Of a DNA stretch of 64,000 bases, positions 1-11,284 are shown piece after piece. Every line of letters begins with the position of its first letter. Position 1 is the first letter of the stretch. Source of the DNA: Ailurus styani. Lineage: Eukaryota > Chordata > Mammalia > Carnivora > Ailuridae. A program made the translations under genes and the position numbers. The stretch is from NCBI GenBank assembly GCA_002007465.1, contig LNAC01000340.1, forward strand, positions 1,066,514 to 1,130,513. The letters are read 5' to 3'. The notes under the pieces were generated by a model. That model searched no databases, was not told the origin of the DNA, and saw nothing but the letters and a program-made list of their open reading frames with translations.

Positions 1-1150
1 CCTCTCCCCCGCCCCCCGGCCAGCCGCGAAGTTTGTGAGAAGCCCGGCGTCCAAGTGGGGACGCGGTTTTCCCAGGGACCCCCTCCCCGGCTGAGCTTAA
101 AGTGCAGAAAGAGGGGGGCGAGGCGCTGGGGGTCTGGAAGTGGAAGTGGGGGGGCAGGCCGCGTCTCCGAGGGCCCCGATAAAGTGGCCGTTCGCGGGCC
201 GGCAGCGCTGTGATTAGAATATGAATGGGGCTCGGCAGGCGGAAGAGAAAGGCGGATTACCCCGGGTGCTTTGACCATGGACAGAGGCAGCGCCGGCCGG
301 GCCGCGGAAGGGGCGGGGGGCGCGCGCGGGGTCCCTAACGCCTGGCGAGGGGGGTCTCTAACCCGGGACCCCAAGCTGGGTGCTCCTTCCCGCGGTCCCT
401 CGCAAAGCCCCCCAGTCTGCCCTCCAGGAAGGGCTAAGTGGGACAATGTGGGGGGAGGCACAAGGGGCCAGCACGTGCCGAGTTAAGGTCACGGTGCGGG
501 AGGAAGGAGGCGGCGGCGCGGAAGGAGGGCTGGACGGAGCCCGGGTTTGCCGCATTTCAGAGCACTGGGTTCGAACGTCGACTGGATAAATTCCCTAATC
601 TTTCTGGGCCTTGGCATCCTTGTCTGTAAAATGGGTCAAAGACGTCCGCTCTCAAAGTTAGGGGGAAGTGTCAAGGAGGCAGTGGATGTGGCTGGGATCG
701 AAAGTTTATTTGCTCTTTACCATCTACCCCTCCCAGCACGTCGCCGCGTGGCCCGCTCCTTCCCACCACCCTGGGCTCAGCTAAGGGTTGCCTCCTTGGA
801 GTGGCTGTGCCTCTCCGTGCGGGTCCCCTCTGACTCCGTCCACTGCCCCGTTCATTACCGTTTGTTTCTGCGGAAACTTTGCTCACAGCCGTAAGCAAGC
901 CCAGGGCCCAGAACAGGGCCAGGCGTTCTTCCCAGCTGCGACGGTTGACGACCAGAAAAATGAAAACCTGTGGCGACCGAAGGTGGCGGTGGCGATCGCC
1001 GCACGTCGTCGTGGTGTGCCTGGCGGTAAGACAGCGGGATACGGAGTCCAAAGATCTAAGCCGCTGGGTCCACCTGACGCATCCTCAATTTCTCCCTGAG
1101 CGAAATGGGGGCGAATGATAAAAGCCTCCTTCGGCGGCCTGCAGGCCCAG
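1..1150. promoter_or_regulatory. CpG island at left window edge, candidate promoter region
   Basis: The stretch is GC-rich with frequent CpG, in contrast to the AT-rich DNA that follows. CpG density is highest in the first 550 bases and again around 730-1060. Open frames occur on both strands but look like the stop-poor background of GC-rich DNA, not protein. By synteny known from human and mouse, RFX4 lies downstream of POLR3B in the same orientation, so its promoter would be to the left and on the minus strand here. That makes this island a candidate RFX4-upstream promoter. I searched for the start of the known RFX4 protein and did not find it, so the link is inference. The island probably continues beyond the window. 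Confidence 0.6.
560..645 (+). mobile_element. MIR SINE fragment
   Basis: The text contains the MIR core order: 'ctgggttcgaa', then 'tctgggccttggcatccttg', then 'tctgtaaaatgggt'. It is an ancient tRNA-derived SINE lying inside the CpG island. A second, weaker MIR-like trace (a degraded version of the 'cctcagttt...aaatggggatgatgat' core) occurs at about 1078-1125. Confidence 0.6.
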
Positions 1151-1494
1151 CCCGGAGGTAGAAGACTGGTGGGGAGCTTGATCAGGTGCATGCGGGGGTC
1201 AGCGGGGAGCTGCCACCAACCGGAGTGTTGGAGGTCCGCGGGACCATTCTGGAGGGATGCTGGGGGGAGGCAAGGTGGTCTGTTGTTATTTTAATTATAC
1301 ACGAAAAATGGAGGCGGGGTGAGGTAGGGTGGACCAGGCTGGCGAGGAAAGTGAAGAGAAAGAAGTCGCAGGTGGGTGGGACAGGGCTGGTGCACGGGGT
1401 TCCTGCCCTGTGCTATCTAACCTGGAATGGCACTAGCTCTCCCCACTGACAGTGCTGCAGCACCCTGGAGCCGAAAGAAATGCAAATAAGCAGG

Positions 1495-1780
1495 TATTCA
1501 TTCATTCCCTGGCAAATTTTTATTGTGCACCTACTATGTGCCCACCACTAGTCTGTCTAGGAGCTGGGGATACAGCAGTGAAGAAAGGAGACTTTAAAAA
1601 AAAATCCCTGCCTTCCTGGAACTCACACTAGAAGAAAGGGAAATAGCTAATAGGTAAAATACATAATTAGACTACATAGGTTGTCCAGTGAGGAGTGCTA
1701 TGTAGTAGGTGGGACCAGGGAGGACCTCTCTGAGGCAGTAACACTTGAGTTTAAAAACGGTGCTATCCTAGGGGCTGGTA
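1495..1780 (-). mobile_element. L2 LINE 3' end
   Basis: Reading plus, the sequence runs 'ttattgtgcacctactatgt', then 'ctggggatacagcagtgaa', then 'ccctgccttcctggaactca'. This is the reverse complement of the L2 3' end, so the element is on the minus strand. Confidence 0.6.
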
Positions 1781-1784
1781 ACAA

Positions 1785-1875
1785 GGGTGTGTTCATTGGT
1801 GGAAATTCACTGAGCTGTGTACACTTATGATTTTATGCATTTTTCTGAATGTATTTCAAACTTCAATAAAGAGCT
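1785..1875 (+). mobile_element. L1M-type LINE 3' terminus
   Basis: It contains 'gagctgtgtacacttatgat' and, at the end, 'cttcaataaagagctt', matching the common 3' terminus of old mammalian L1M elements. It lies between two pieces of minus-strand L2. Confidence 0.5.
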
Positions 1876-1924
1876 TGCTCAGGTTCAATAACATAAGAGG
1901 AATAGCTATCTTTTACTCTTTATG

Positions 1925-2040
1925 TATGGGCTGTGCTTCCACTGTGGTAGGCATTTCCACGCATTATCTCATTTAATCCACACAATACAACCAACATATA
2001 TTTTGTCCCCACTTTTCAGAGGACAATCGGGGTTCAGTGT
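1925..2040 (-). mobile_element. MIR SINE fragment, reverse orientation
   Basis: The order 'cattatctcatttaatccac', 'ccccacttttcagaggac' matches MIR read on the minus strand. Confidence 0.5.
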
Positions 2041-2129
2041 GGCTGTCTTCCTCTTGGACACAATCCCGAACAATGCATTTTTTTTTTCTCCAGACCTTGA
2101 AATCTAAACTGAATATAGCAAGGCCTGCG

Positions 2130-2720
2130 GTGGGGAGAGTGTGGGTGTGATGGGGACCAAGGGGGGAGACTGGAAATGGAGCCTGGGAGGCTGGTGGTGT
2201 TGAGGCCCCTCGAGGAAGCGGAAGTGATGACTGAGCCAGGGGCCAAACTCAGCGGGCAAAGGGGTGGAGGGGTGTTGCAGGCAGCTGGAAGGATGAGGAG
2301 GGCCTGTGCAGTACATTTGAGGACCAGAGCCTGGCATGGCTACACATGCATGAGGTAAGGGAGGTGGTAGGTGAGGATCCGATCGGGAGGGTCAGGCTAA
2401 GAAATTTATCCTGAAAGTGTTCTGAGCATACAGGACTTGATTTGTGTTTTGGAGATACCAGTGTGGTCATGGTGTGCCCACAGGATGGGGATTGCTCCTA
2501 GAGGTGGAGGTCATTGGGAAAGAGATCGTGGTGGTCTGAAATAGACTTGGCAGTGGGGGCAGGGAGAGGTGACTCATCCACCGGCCTTGGTGGTGACTGG
2601 GTGTGGCCAGTGAGGGACGCAGAAGGGGGATGTCCTGTTTACACCCTTCCCGCAGATCATCCAATGGTGTGGGGGGGGAAGTGGAGGGAATGGTAGGATT
2701 AGGAATTTGGCAGCAAGGGA
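2130..2720 (-). mobile_element. Degraded L2 LINE internal fragment
   Basis: G-rich plus-strand text includes 'ggctaagaaatttatcctg', 'gacttgatttgtgttttgga' and 'gcagggagaggtgactcatc', resembling the reverse complement of L2 internal sequence. It may be a continuation of the L2 3' end at 1495-1780. Divergence is high. Confidence 0.4.
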
Positions 2721-2884
2721 GAGGTGACTTGGAGAGCTCATAAAGCTTCGTGTTGGGCCACTAGTAGGCAGCCCCACAAAAGCACTGCTTGTACAGACCT
2801 GGGGGGCTGCCGGAGCCCTCAGAATGGATGCGCGAGCCGCACACAAGGGGAAGGTGCAGGACTCACCCCTTTAGGTCATCTGGT

Positions 2885-3150
2885 ATGTTCTGCCTCCACT
2901 GCCACACTCTCCATGATGCCCTGTATTTAATCCTAACACTTCCTTGGAATTGTTTGCTTGTCCGATGTTTTATTTTGTCTACACAGCTTGCCACCATCTA
3001 AAATTATTTGTTTGTTTCCTTGTTCGTTATATGCCTCTCCACATCAGAAGGCAAGCCTCAGGATGGCTGGGACCTTGTCCTTCCTGCTCACGGCTCTCAC
3101 CTCTGTCTCTGGACAGCACTTATTGACTCCCATGAACAACCGTCCACTGG
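2885..3150 (+). mobile_element. L2 LINE 3' region
   Basis: The sequence holds 'gcttgccaccatctaaaat', a 'ttgtttgtttccttgttcg' stretch and 'gcaagcctcaggatggctgg' then 'ggacagcacttattgact', in L2 3' end order on the plus strand. Confidence 0.5.
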
Positions 3151-3448
3151 CCTGACTGGAAGCAGGTGACACAGACCAACAAGAGCACAGGATTGTGGAT
3201 TTCCTTGTGCAACGAAGTCGCCGGACACAATATTTGCACTTTGCATAGTACTGAAAGGTTCTTAGTTATTCTAAGTGAAAATCAGAGCTCTGTTCAACTG
3301 ATTCTAAAAATGAAATCTAAGGAAAAATAACTCCTGTTTAAAAATCTCCAAAATATGTATACATTGTATACATCTATAGCTTAGAGTTGCATTACGGGTG
3401 GGTGTAAACCTGGATCACCTTCAGTAGAGAAACTTCTACAGAGTAAGA

Positions 3449-3527
3449 CTTCTTCCTCCCTCCCTCCTCCCCTTCCTTCCATCCTCCCTCTTTCTCTCTG
3501 TCTCTGTCTTTCCTTTTCTTTCTTCCA
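3449..3527 (+). repeat. Polypyrimidine (CT-rich) low-complexity tract
   Basis: About 79 bases almost entirely of C and T, including tccctccctcc, ttccttcc and tctctgtctctgtc units. It could be a degraded microsatellite. Confidence 0.8.
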
Positions 3528-3529
3528 GT

Positions 3530-3850
3530 ACTGAACATCCAGGCATGTGCCAGGCTTTGCTCTAGGTAGAGGTTCAGAGGTGAACAGGATAGGCAAGTGT
3601 CCTCCTCTCCCCTCCACCGCCTGGAGTTTACATTCTATTGGGAGAGCTGACAATAAACAAAGAAACTAAGATAAACAATAACCCTTCCCTCGTGGAGCTT
3701 ACAGTATAGGAAAGACGTGCAACCCAACCTTATGTTTGTTAATGATTAATTTGTTAATTAGTTAAGTAATTATTTCAATAATAACTGAATAATAATAATA
3801 AACATTGCCTGAGCACCTTCTAGGTACCTCTGCGAGTTGGGGGGGGCGGT
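3530..3850 (-). mobile_element. L2 LINE 3' end fragments
   Basis: 'catgtgccaggctttgctct' followed by 'ggagtttacattctattggg' and 'gacaataaacaaagaaac' is the reverse complement of the L2 3' end. A second short piece at about 3785-3835 has 'gcctgagcaccttctaggta'. Confidence 0.5.
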
Positions 3851-4109
3851 AAATAGTCCAATATGACTGTGTTTATCTTAAGTCTTGGCTCAGTAAAGGA
3901 GAAAGTCAAGAAGAACTATAAAACAGTTGGATAAGTACTCTACAAGAGCGGTGCCTGGGATTGCTATGGAAGGAGGGGACTCCCCCAGCTCACTTAAGAA
4001 GCACCTGAAAGTTAAGTTGATTTCTGCTCACAACTGTCTTTTATAGTCCGAAAATGCAAAATGGAAGATCTAAAAAGATTTTTACAAAATCACTATCATA
4101 TTACCACTA

Positions 4110-4560
4110 TCATACCTAAAATATCAACAATAATTCCATAACCAAAATTTCACTGTCCAAATTTGCCTAACTGCCTGATAATTTTATAAAAGTTGGTTTG
4201 CTTGAATCAAGATCTGCACCAGATCCACGCAATGCATTTGCTTGCTATGTCTTTTAAGTCTCTTTGAATCTGGAGATTTTCCCTCCCTATTTCATTCCTT
4301 CTCAGTTATTTGTTGACAAAAGTCAAGTCTTTCCTGTTGTATGTCCAGCATTGTCCAATATGTTCATTGCACCCCTGCTGTGTTATTTAATATGCTCTTC
4401 TGTCCCCTATAGTTCCTCTAAATTATTATCTGGGTCTAGAGACTTGATCAGATTCACTCAAGTTTATGGCAAAAATAGTACATTAGTGGTGATGTGTACT
4501 TCCTATTGTATCACACAGGGACTCGTGTAGTGTCCCTCTGGGTTATTAAGATGAGAGGTG
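4110..4560. mobile_element. Degraded LINE-type repeat
   Basis: The text has phrases common in old L1M-derived repeats ('ggagattttccctccctatt', 'gtccaatatgttcattgc', 'gtggtgatgtgtacttcct'). Family and orientation are uncertain because divergence is high. Confidence 0.35.
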
Positions 4561-5589
4561 TTACCAGGCTCTAGCTTCTTTCCACTTATGCTCAGCTTCC
4601 TGCTTTTCTTATCTTCTGCTATTAAGGACATGATCACAACTTCATTCATTCTTCATGATCACAAAATGGCCGTAATTGCTAAAGTTCCACAGCTTCCCTC
4701 ACACACTTCTCAAAGACTGGAAGGAGAAAAGAGAGTCTATCCCTTCCCCGTCCTCTCTTAAAAGTAGGAAAACTTTCTCAGAAGCCTCTTGGGTAATTTT
4801 TCCTCCTGTCCCATCAGATAACTGATTTACCTGTCCATCCCTTAACCAGTGACAAAGGACAAATAAGTACCAGGGGAGGCTAAGATGGATGAAAATTCTC
4901 CCCTAGGGCTGAAGAAGAGCCCATCTTCCTCTAAAACAGACAGACATCAGGTACATGAACCAAATCTGCGTTCAGTTACCAAGGAAGAAGGGGAGGCATG
5001 AGTAGCCAGTTGTGTCTGCCGTACCATTCAATAGAGGATCAGCCTTGCATAACTTCATGCTGTGTAGCGGGAAGGGCTCTCTGCTCAACTGACAAAACAT
5101 ACATCTTGTCCATGAATACCTTCACTCCAGGTCCTTGCCTTGTGGGAGCACATGACCTCCACGGTCTCCTGTTTGATTCCATCAAGAGTTGATTTGTGAG
5201 AAATAATATTCATTGAGGATGGCAAAAACTTAGCACTCCACCCATTTCTCAAGATGGAATCTTCCAAACTTGGTTCCTTGGTTGGGTTTGACAGGTGTAA
5301 AGAAAACCCACGTCCCCAGCCTTGCAAAAACCTCTCTCCCTTCTTGTTCATGAGGAGAACTGATTTACCAGAGTGAAACGGTTTACTCTTGGGAGCCAGT
5401 GCTCTTGCTTATAGTAGAAGGTCATTCTCAGGAACTATGCATTGAATGAAAGAGCAAATGTCTGCTTTTAAAATGCATAACTGACTGGAAGAAAATAATT
5501 TGCACACTTGATGCAATTCCAAGAGAAATTCCAATGTGATTTTATTTCATCTGGATGTGTAAATCAGCGCAACTGATAAGAAAATTTTT
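4561..5589. other. Intergenic stretch, nothing recognised
   Basis: About 1 kb of moderately AT-rich DNA without an identifiable gene or RNA gene. Short open frames (for example 5085-5351 minus, 88 codons) show no recognisable protein. Some of it may be very old repeat. Confidence 0.5.
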
Positions 5590-6235
5590 ATCTTTTTAAA
5601 AAATTATTTTTGCCTTAGTTAAATAATGAGGTAACACATGTATGCTATATAACTCAAATTATATGAAGGTGTATTAAAAATTAATCACCTCCTTTCTCTC
5701 CTATAATCCTAATGTAATAACATATTAATGATTTGGTATATGTGATTCCATACCTTTCTCTAGGCTCAAACATAAATTAATAATTGGATAAGAACATTTC
5801 AGTTTGGTTGTACCATAATTTCTCTAATCTCCTTTTGAATGTCATTTGGGTTGTTTCCAGGTTGTTGGATTTTTTTGCCATCAATTATGTTACAACAGAC
5901 CATCCCTGCACATATGTTCTTAAGTACTTTTATTTCTATCAAATAGATTATTGTGAAGGGCAATGTGAGGTCATTTAATATTTTAATGACTTTGAAGGAT
6001 TGCTTTCCCCAAAAGTTTAACAGTTCACACTTTCACCACCAATATATGAAAGAGCCAGATTCTGCCAGCCCTTACATGTACTGAATGTCATTACTTAAAA
6101 TTTTTTTTAGCCAAATATGGAATAAAATGATGAATAATTGCTGTTTTAATTTACATTAGTGGGGTTCAGTGCCTTTTCATGTATTTATTCAATTTTTGCC
6201 TTTTGTCCTTAATGAATTGCTTACTTCTGTTCTGT
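5590..6235 (-). mobile_element. L1M-type LINE 3' region, antisense
   Basis: The plus strand carries degraded forms of the common L1M antisense text: 'tgtttccaggttgttggatt' (distant-relative copies read as a fading 'cttttggctattatgaat' theme), 'cacactttcaccaccaatat' and 'ttacattagtggggttcagt'. This fits an old L1 on the minus strand. Confidence 0.45.
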
Positions 6236-6239
6236 GCTA

Positions 6240-6594
6240 AGCAGCCTTTAACATGGCTCCTAGGAACCACACCCCTGGTATTCATATACTCGTGTCATTC
6301 TCTTTCCTTGAGCATAAGCTAAATCTAGTGATTTATTTCTAATGAATAGAATTTGGCAAAAATGATGGGGTGTCACTTTCAATTTTTTCCCCACTCTACG
6401 GTTTGTGCATTGAGGGTCTTATTTAAGAAATCTTCCTGTTGTCCCCAAGATTATAAAACAAGTTTTCATTTTTCTTTCATTAGCTCAACCTTTTGACCAT
6501 TCCATCAGAGACATTTAATCTGTTTGCAGTTCATCTTTGTAAACAATTGTTTTTTCAATACAGTTAACCACCCCACCACCACCAAAACTATTGT
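6240..6594. other. Old interspersed repeat of uncertain class
   Basis: The piece 'atggctcctaggaaccacac' followed by 'gaatagaatttggcaaaaat' and 'gatggggtgtcacttt' resembles an old LTR or DNA repeat. I could not name the family. Confidence 0.35.
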
Positions 6595-6595
6595 C

Positions 6596-7003
6596 TTAGT
6601 CAGCTCAGGCTGCCGTAACAAAATACTGCGGATTGGGTAGTTTAAAGAACAGAACTTAATTTTCTCACAGTTCTAGAGGCTAGTAGTCCAAGATCAAGGT
6701 TCTAGTTGACTTCATTACCTGGGAGGACTGTCCTTCTGGCTTGGGGATGGCCACCTTCTCTCCATGTCCTCACACAGCCTTTCCTTGGTGTGTGTGCCCA
6801 CACCGATGAAGAGATCTTTCTCTCTTCCTCTTCTTATAAGACTGCTCACCCTATAGGATTAGGCCCCCACATTTATGACCTCATTTAACCTTAGTGACCT
6901 CTTTAAAGGTCCTATCTCCAAATATAGTCACATTGAGGGTTAGAGCTACAACATGAAGATTTGTGGCAAGGGGTGAGGGGGAACACGACTCAGTCCATAT
7001 CAA
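6596..7003 (-). mobile_element. MaLR (MLT1/MST-type) solo LTR
   Basis: The plus strand starts with 'cttagtcagctcaggctgcc', then 'ttctcacagttctagaggct', 'ccttctctccatgtcctcac', 'cttcttataagactgctcac' and ends near 'gactcagtccatatcaac'. This is the reverse complement of an ERVL-MaLR LTR over nearly its full length. No internal retroviral genes are present, so it is a solo LTR remnant. Confidence 0.75.
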
Positions 7004-7009
7004 CTATCT

Positions 7010-7530
7010 GTTAAATAATTCATACCTTCCCCGGCGTTTGGTGGTGCCCCCACAATCATATTCTAGTTTCCTGTACATATACTCTCTAGTCTTTTTCTGT
7101 CATCTCTTTGCCTGTCCCTGATCCAGTGCCACTCCGTTTTTATCACTATGGCTCTATAACATTTCTTTATCTACTTGATATATAAGCAAGTTCTCCCTTG
7201 CATTCTTTCTCAAAATTGATTTAGCCACACATGGAACTAATGATTTAATATGTATTTTAAAATAAACTTATCAGATTTACTAAAACTTCCTGAGATATTT
7301 TACCTGGACTTGAATTAAAATTGTTTTGAGTTGAATCAGCACATTTACATGTTATTCATTACATATATGAACATTGCATTATCTCTCCATTTATTGAAAA
7401 AAATTGTGTGCCCTTTAATTGAGTTTCATGTTAAAGGTCCTTGCTTTGGTTTGATTCATTGCAGGAGGCTTTATGGTTGGGTTGCTATTGTGCATGATAT
7501 CCTGTCTCTATTTTATATGTAGCTCTTGCT
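7010..7530 (-). mobile_element. L1-type LINE fragment, antisense
   Basis: T-rich text with 'actatggctctataacattt', 'caagttctcccttgcattct' and 'tgatttagccacacatgga' resembles the antisense of old L1 internal sequence. It is much diverged. Confidence 0.45.
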
Positions 7531-7534
7531 GGTA

Positions 7535-8005
7535 GAAAAGAACACTCTTGGGTTATTTCATTTAGGCATGGGACAGTCTTGGGGCTGTGCCACTCAGGTC
7601 TCCTTCAAGGGATCCTGCTCAGGGAGTGTGGCTGACTGGCATCCTCTGCTGCTACCACTCTGAATCCACCATCACATTCTTGCCTATGGGGGCCACACTT
7701 CAATGACTGGGCACAGCAGGGGAGATAGGGCTGGTTCATTCTTATGGGATGCAGACTCAGGCTTGAGGTCTCCCTCTTCGCCTAACCACCTAACCGAAAC
7801 CTTCTTAGAACCATGTTGATGTCTGAGAGTATTTTACCCAATTTCCCTTCCTCCTCCCCTTCCACGGGTATCAAACATGCAGTGAAGATTCTCCCCATCT
7901 TTTTATGTTCTGTTCCCTTCACTCTTTATGGAGATTCTCCCCCAATAAACTTCTATGATGTGTAATCTTGTTTTGGCTCCTGCTTCTCGGAAGACCTGTA
8001 CCTAA
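7535..8005 (+). mobile_element. Possible old LTR fragment
   Basis: The 3' portion has 'cccccaataaacttctatga' followed by 'ttttggctcctgcttctcgg', an AATAAA-plus-tail layout like the R/U5 end of several old mammalian LTRs. The family is not recognised. It may be simple unique DNA. Confidence 0.3.
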
Positions 8006-8385
8006 ATAAGGAAGAATTTACATATGGTAAAATGCTTAGATCTTGTGTACTGTTCCATGAGGATGAGAAATGTTTATTATGCCTGTGTATCTCATTCTGC
8101 CAACTATACTTGCTGACTTAATTCTTTCTTTCAATGGTCATTAGAAGACCATTTTAATGAGAAGCCTTAGGTGAATACATGATCACTTTATCTACTGAAA
8201 TATGTTTTATAAAAATACAGCATCCTTTTTGTCATATCTATTTGTCCTGATAACATCACTACATTTTTAAAAATTTCATATTTCTCTGATTTGCCTTTCT
8301 CCATCCCTATGGTTTTAATCTTTTTATAACTTTTTGCTTTAAGGCTTTCTCTTGTAGATAAGACTCTCTGAATCTTTAGACTTTT

Positions 8386-8585
8386 TTTTTAAGATTTTAT
8401 TTATTTATTTGATAGCAAGTGAGAGAGAGACAGTGAGAGACGGAACACAAGCAGGGGGAGTGGGGGAGGGAGAAGCAGGCTCTCTGCTGAGCAGGGAGCC
8501 CCATGAAGGGCTCGATCCCAAGACCCTGGAATCATGACCTGAGCCGAAGGCAGTCGCTTAACCAACTGAGCCACCCAGGCACCCC
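8386..8585 (-). mobile_element. Can-SINE, full length, with target-site duplication
   Basis: It begins with a T tract and 'aagattttatttatttattt', followed by a GA-rich segment, and ends with 'aaccaactgagccacccagg' and 'cacccc'. This is a tRNA-Lys-derived carnivore SINE on the minus strand. A perfect 14-bp duplication 'atctttagactttt' flanks it (8372-8385 and 8586-8599). Confidence 0.95.
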
Positions 8586-8869
8586 ATCTTTAGACTTTTA
8601 TACTAACTTTTAAACTATGAGTTTGATCTATATTTCTACTTACTACAATTACTCTTATATTGAGATTCTTAAAAAAAAACCCTATCAGTATTTTTTCACA
8701 TATTCTATCATACTTTCTTCCTGTTTCTTTTTTTTTTTCCTTCCCTGTTACTTGCCATTACAAAGGGAAAACCAAGTTTGGGTTTAGTAGTTATGAGCAA
8801 CCACCAGGAGAATAAAATTGAATGTACAATTTCAAGCAAAAGAAATTTCAATCTAACTGATCAATGTTT

Positions 8870-9068
8870 TAAAACTTTTTAAAGGACTTATTTATTTACT
8901 TTAGAGAGAGAGCGAGAGCGTGGTGGCAGGGGCAGAGAAGAGAGTCTTAAGTAGACTCTGCACTGAGCACGGAGCCCAACTTGGGGCTTGATCTCAAGAT
9001 CCTGAGATCATGACCTGAGCTAAAGCCAAGAGTCAGACACTTAACCAACTGTACCTTCCAGGTGCCTC
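8870..9068 (-). mobile_element. Can-SINE, older copy
   Basis: The element has a T-rich start, 'ggacttatttatttacttta', a GA-rich run, 'gatctcaagatcctgagatc' and the end 'aggtgcctca'. It is more diverged than its neighbours. Flanks share 'ctgatcaat', a likely target-site duplication. Confidence 0.85.
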
Positions 9069-9069
9069 A

Positions 9070-10010
9070 ATATATCTGATCAATTTTCGTTACTGATTGT
9101 CGTGTATGTAAAATTTTTGTTTGCTCGTTTTGTTGTAATGGTTGCTGAGTTTTACAACAGTGACATTTACTGCGTTATTTATTTATATTTCCATTTTCAG
9201 TCACCCTCCGTCCCCTCCCCCCAGTGTTTTTACTTCTTGCTGGGGCACTTCCTCTAAGAAGGTTTTAAAAGAGGGTCTTTGTATGGTAAACAGTAATTAT
9301 GTTGACATCACATTTAAATGAGAGTTTAGCTGGATATGGAATTTTAGGTCCCAAGTTCTTTTACTGAAAATATTGCTGTTTGGTCTCCTTGCAGATGTTG
9401 CTGTTGAGAAATAATGTTGGTCTGATTCTTCTTCCTTTATAGGCAATTTGCTTTGCATCTAGAAGAGCTTAACCTTCTGTCTTTGATGTACTTAAGTGAT
9501 ACAAAAATGTACCTAGGTATGTTTTTCCTCATCTATCTTATTTCTGTAAGTACTTCTATTTGTATTTTGATGTTTTAAGACTCTCTCTAGTCTGAGAAAA
9601 CCTCTATCATTATTTAGTTAAATATTCCACTCTATATTTTTCCTCTTCTTCTGAGACTTCTATTATTCGAATGTTGATGCTTCTACTTCTATTTTCCATG
9701 TCTCTTTTCTTTTTTTATATTTCATCTCTATAACCCATCCTGATACTTTCTGTAACAAATCCTCCACTTCTTTGACTATTCTATATTTTTCTGCTATTCA
9801 AACTATTGAATCCTTTTGCTTCCTTTTTTTTTTCATACTCAGGAATTCCTTTCAGAGCTCCTTTATGCCTTTGCCTTTACAATATCATTTCTTTTTGCTT
9901 TGATATACTTATTTTTCTTTCTTGATCTGTTTGGTCTGCTGAATTTGCTTCATCTACATTTTTTCCATGTGTTGTTGTTTTTTTTTTTATATCCCAGTGG
10001 CCCTCCCAAC
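9070..10010 (-). mobile_element. L1M-type LINE, antisense, T-rich
   Basis: It contains 'agctggatatggaattttag', 'ttgctgttgagaaataatg', and later 'cttcttctgagacttctatt', 'attcgaatgttgatgcttct'. This is a degraded form of a T-rich block widespread in old mammalian L1 elements read antisense. No intact frame remains. Confidence 0.45.
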
Positions 10011-11085
10011 AAGCTAATCATTATTGTTATTATTTTTCCTATGAGGTTGCATTCAGGGGAGGGGATGCAGTATTAGAGCTGGGCGACTGGCTTCTGGTGA
10101 GTGGTGGCCAGACATCTTCTGAAAACCCTACAAGGTACCAGAAATCTTCTCACAATAATAATTTATCTGCCCAAACTGTCCATAGAGCCAAGGATGAGAA
10201 GTTCTGTCCTAGAGGTATTAGAAGTCTGAGCTGATGAGAAGGGCCAACGCATAAGCCCTAGCTTCTATCTGTCCTGATAAGTCTGACATGGGGTTTGCAA
10301 GGAGAGCGAGAACTCATCTTGGTGTACGATGGTCAGACTTCCATCCTGCACCTGCTGTTCTTCAAGAGCTGTCTATGAAGCAGGAGTCACGGTAAAGCAG
10401 AGTGGGGCAAGCAAGGAATTCTAAGGGGCTGGCCAGTCAATTTGCACACACAGTTAACTACCTCTTAACAACCCAACATGGCTAGAGTGTCCACTCTGAT
10501 GTCACACTGGCAGTCCTGACAGTACAGGGCTGGCCACTGTTTTCTGCTTCACCGTGGCACTGGGCTGGGCAAAGTCTGCCCAGGACTGTGTTAAAAAGCA
10601 CAAGGTACATCTCAAAGTCTCTGAAACCCAGCTGCCCCTGGTCTCCATCCATGAAGTTCAGCCATGTTTGGCCCTGGGCTTCTAGTTCTCCCTCACAACA
10701 GGACCAAAACACCTCCCAGTGCTCCAGAGAGTTTTCACAAATTTACCTTAGTTTCATACAATTTTCTTCTGACTTTTGTGGCATTTATGAGGTAGGGCTT
10801 GAAGGAAGGAATTAGGGAGACTAAGCTTATCCCTCATATTATCAGAAACTGGAAGTCCCAAATTATTTAGATTTTAAAACTGTATATACATGTCTCTTTG
10901 ATAAAACAAAAATTAATTTTAAGATGAAAAGAACAACAAGAAACTGAAGAAACTGAGGGAATGTGCAAAAGTTACCATTTGAGTGGTGCCTGGAGAATGA
11001 GTGAATACAGATAGAATTAGGTTCAACTTGAGTAAGAGACCCAAAATAACAGTGGTTTATTCTAGATAGATAAAAGTTTATTTCC
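10011..11085. other. Intergenic stretch, nothing recognised
   Basis: Moderate-GC sequence from 10080 to 10750 and AT-rich sequence after. I see no gene, RNA gene or clear repeat family. Short open frames at 10482-10712 (minus) and 10588-10815 (plus) overlap each other and do not resemble proteins I know. Confidence 0.5.
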
Positions 11086-11087
11086 TT

Positions 11088-11089
<2 letters not shown>

Positions 11090-11119
<30 letters not shown>
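11090..11119 (+). repeat. (TG)15 microsatellite
   Basis: Uninterrupted TG dinucleotides over 30 bases. This is long enough to be length-variable between individuals. Confidence 0.97.
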
Positions 11120-11122
<3 letters not shown>

Positions 11123-11284
11123 CTACCTTCTATTTCATGACCTACATTCCTAAGATTACCTCATAGTCCAAGAGAGTTGCTTCAGCTCTATTTACTATAC
11201 ATCTATTGCAGGCAACAGGAAGGAGAAGGGGAAAAAGAAGAGGCAAAGGGCATATGATGACTGTATTGTAAGGAATGTGTTTCT

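Noticed and set aside
271..1191. Several open frames in the CpG island
   Set aside because: They are expected from GC-rich composition, overlap in several frames and show no RFX4 or other known sequence.
6596..7003. Endogenous retrovirus with coding potential
   Set aside because: Here and at 13818-14258, 22466-22833 and 36141-36535 only solo MaLR LTRs are present. No internal genes accompany them.
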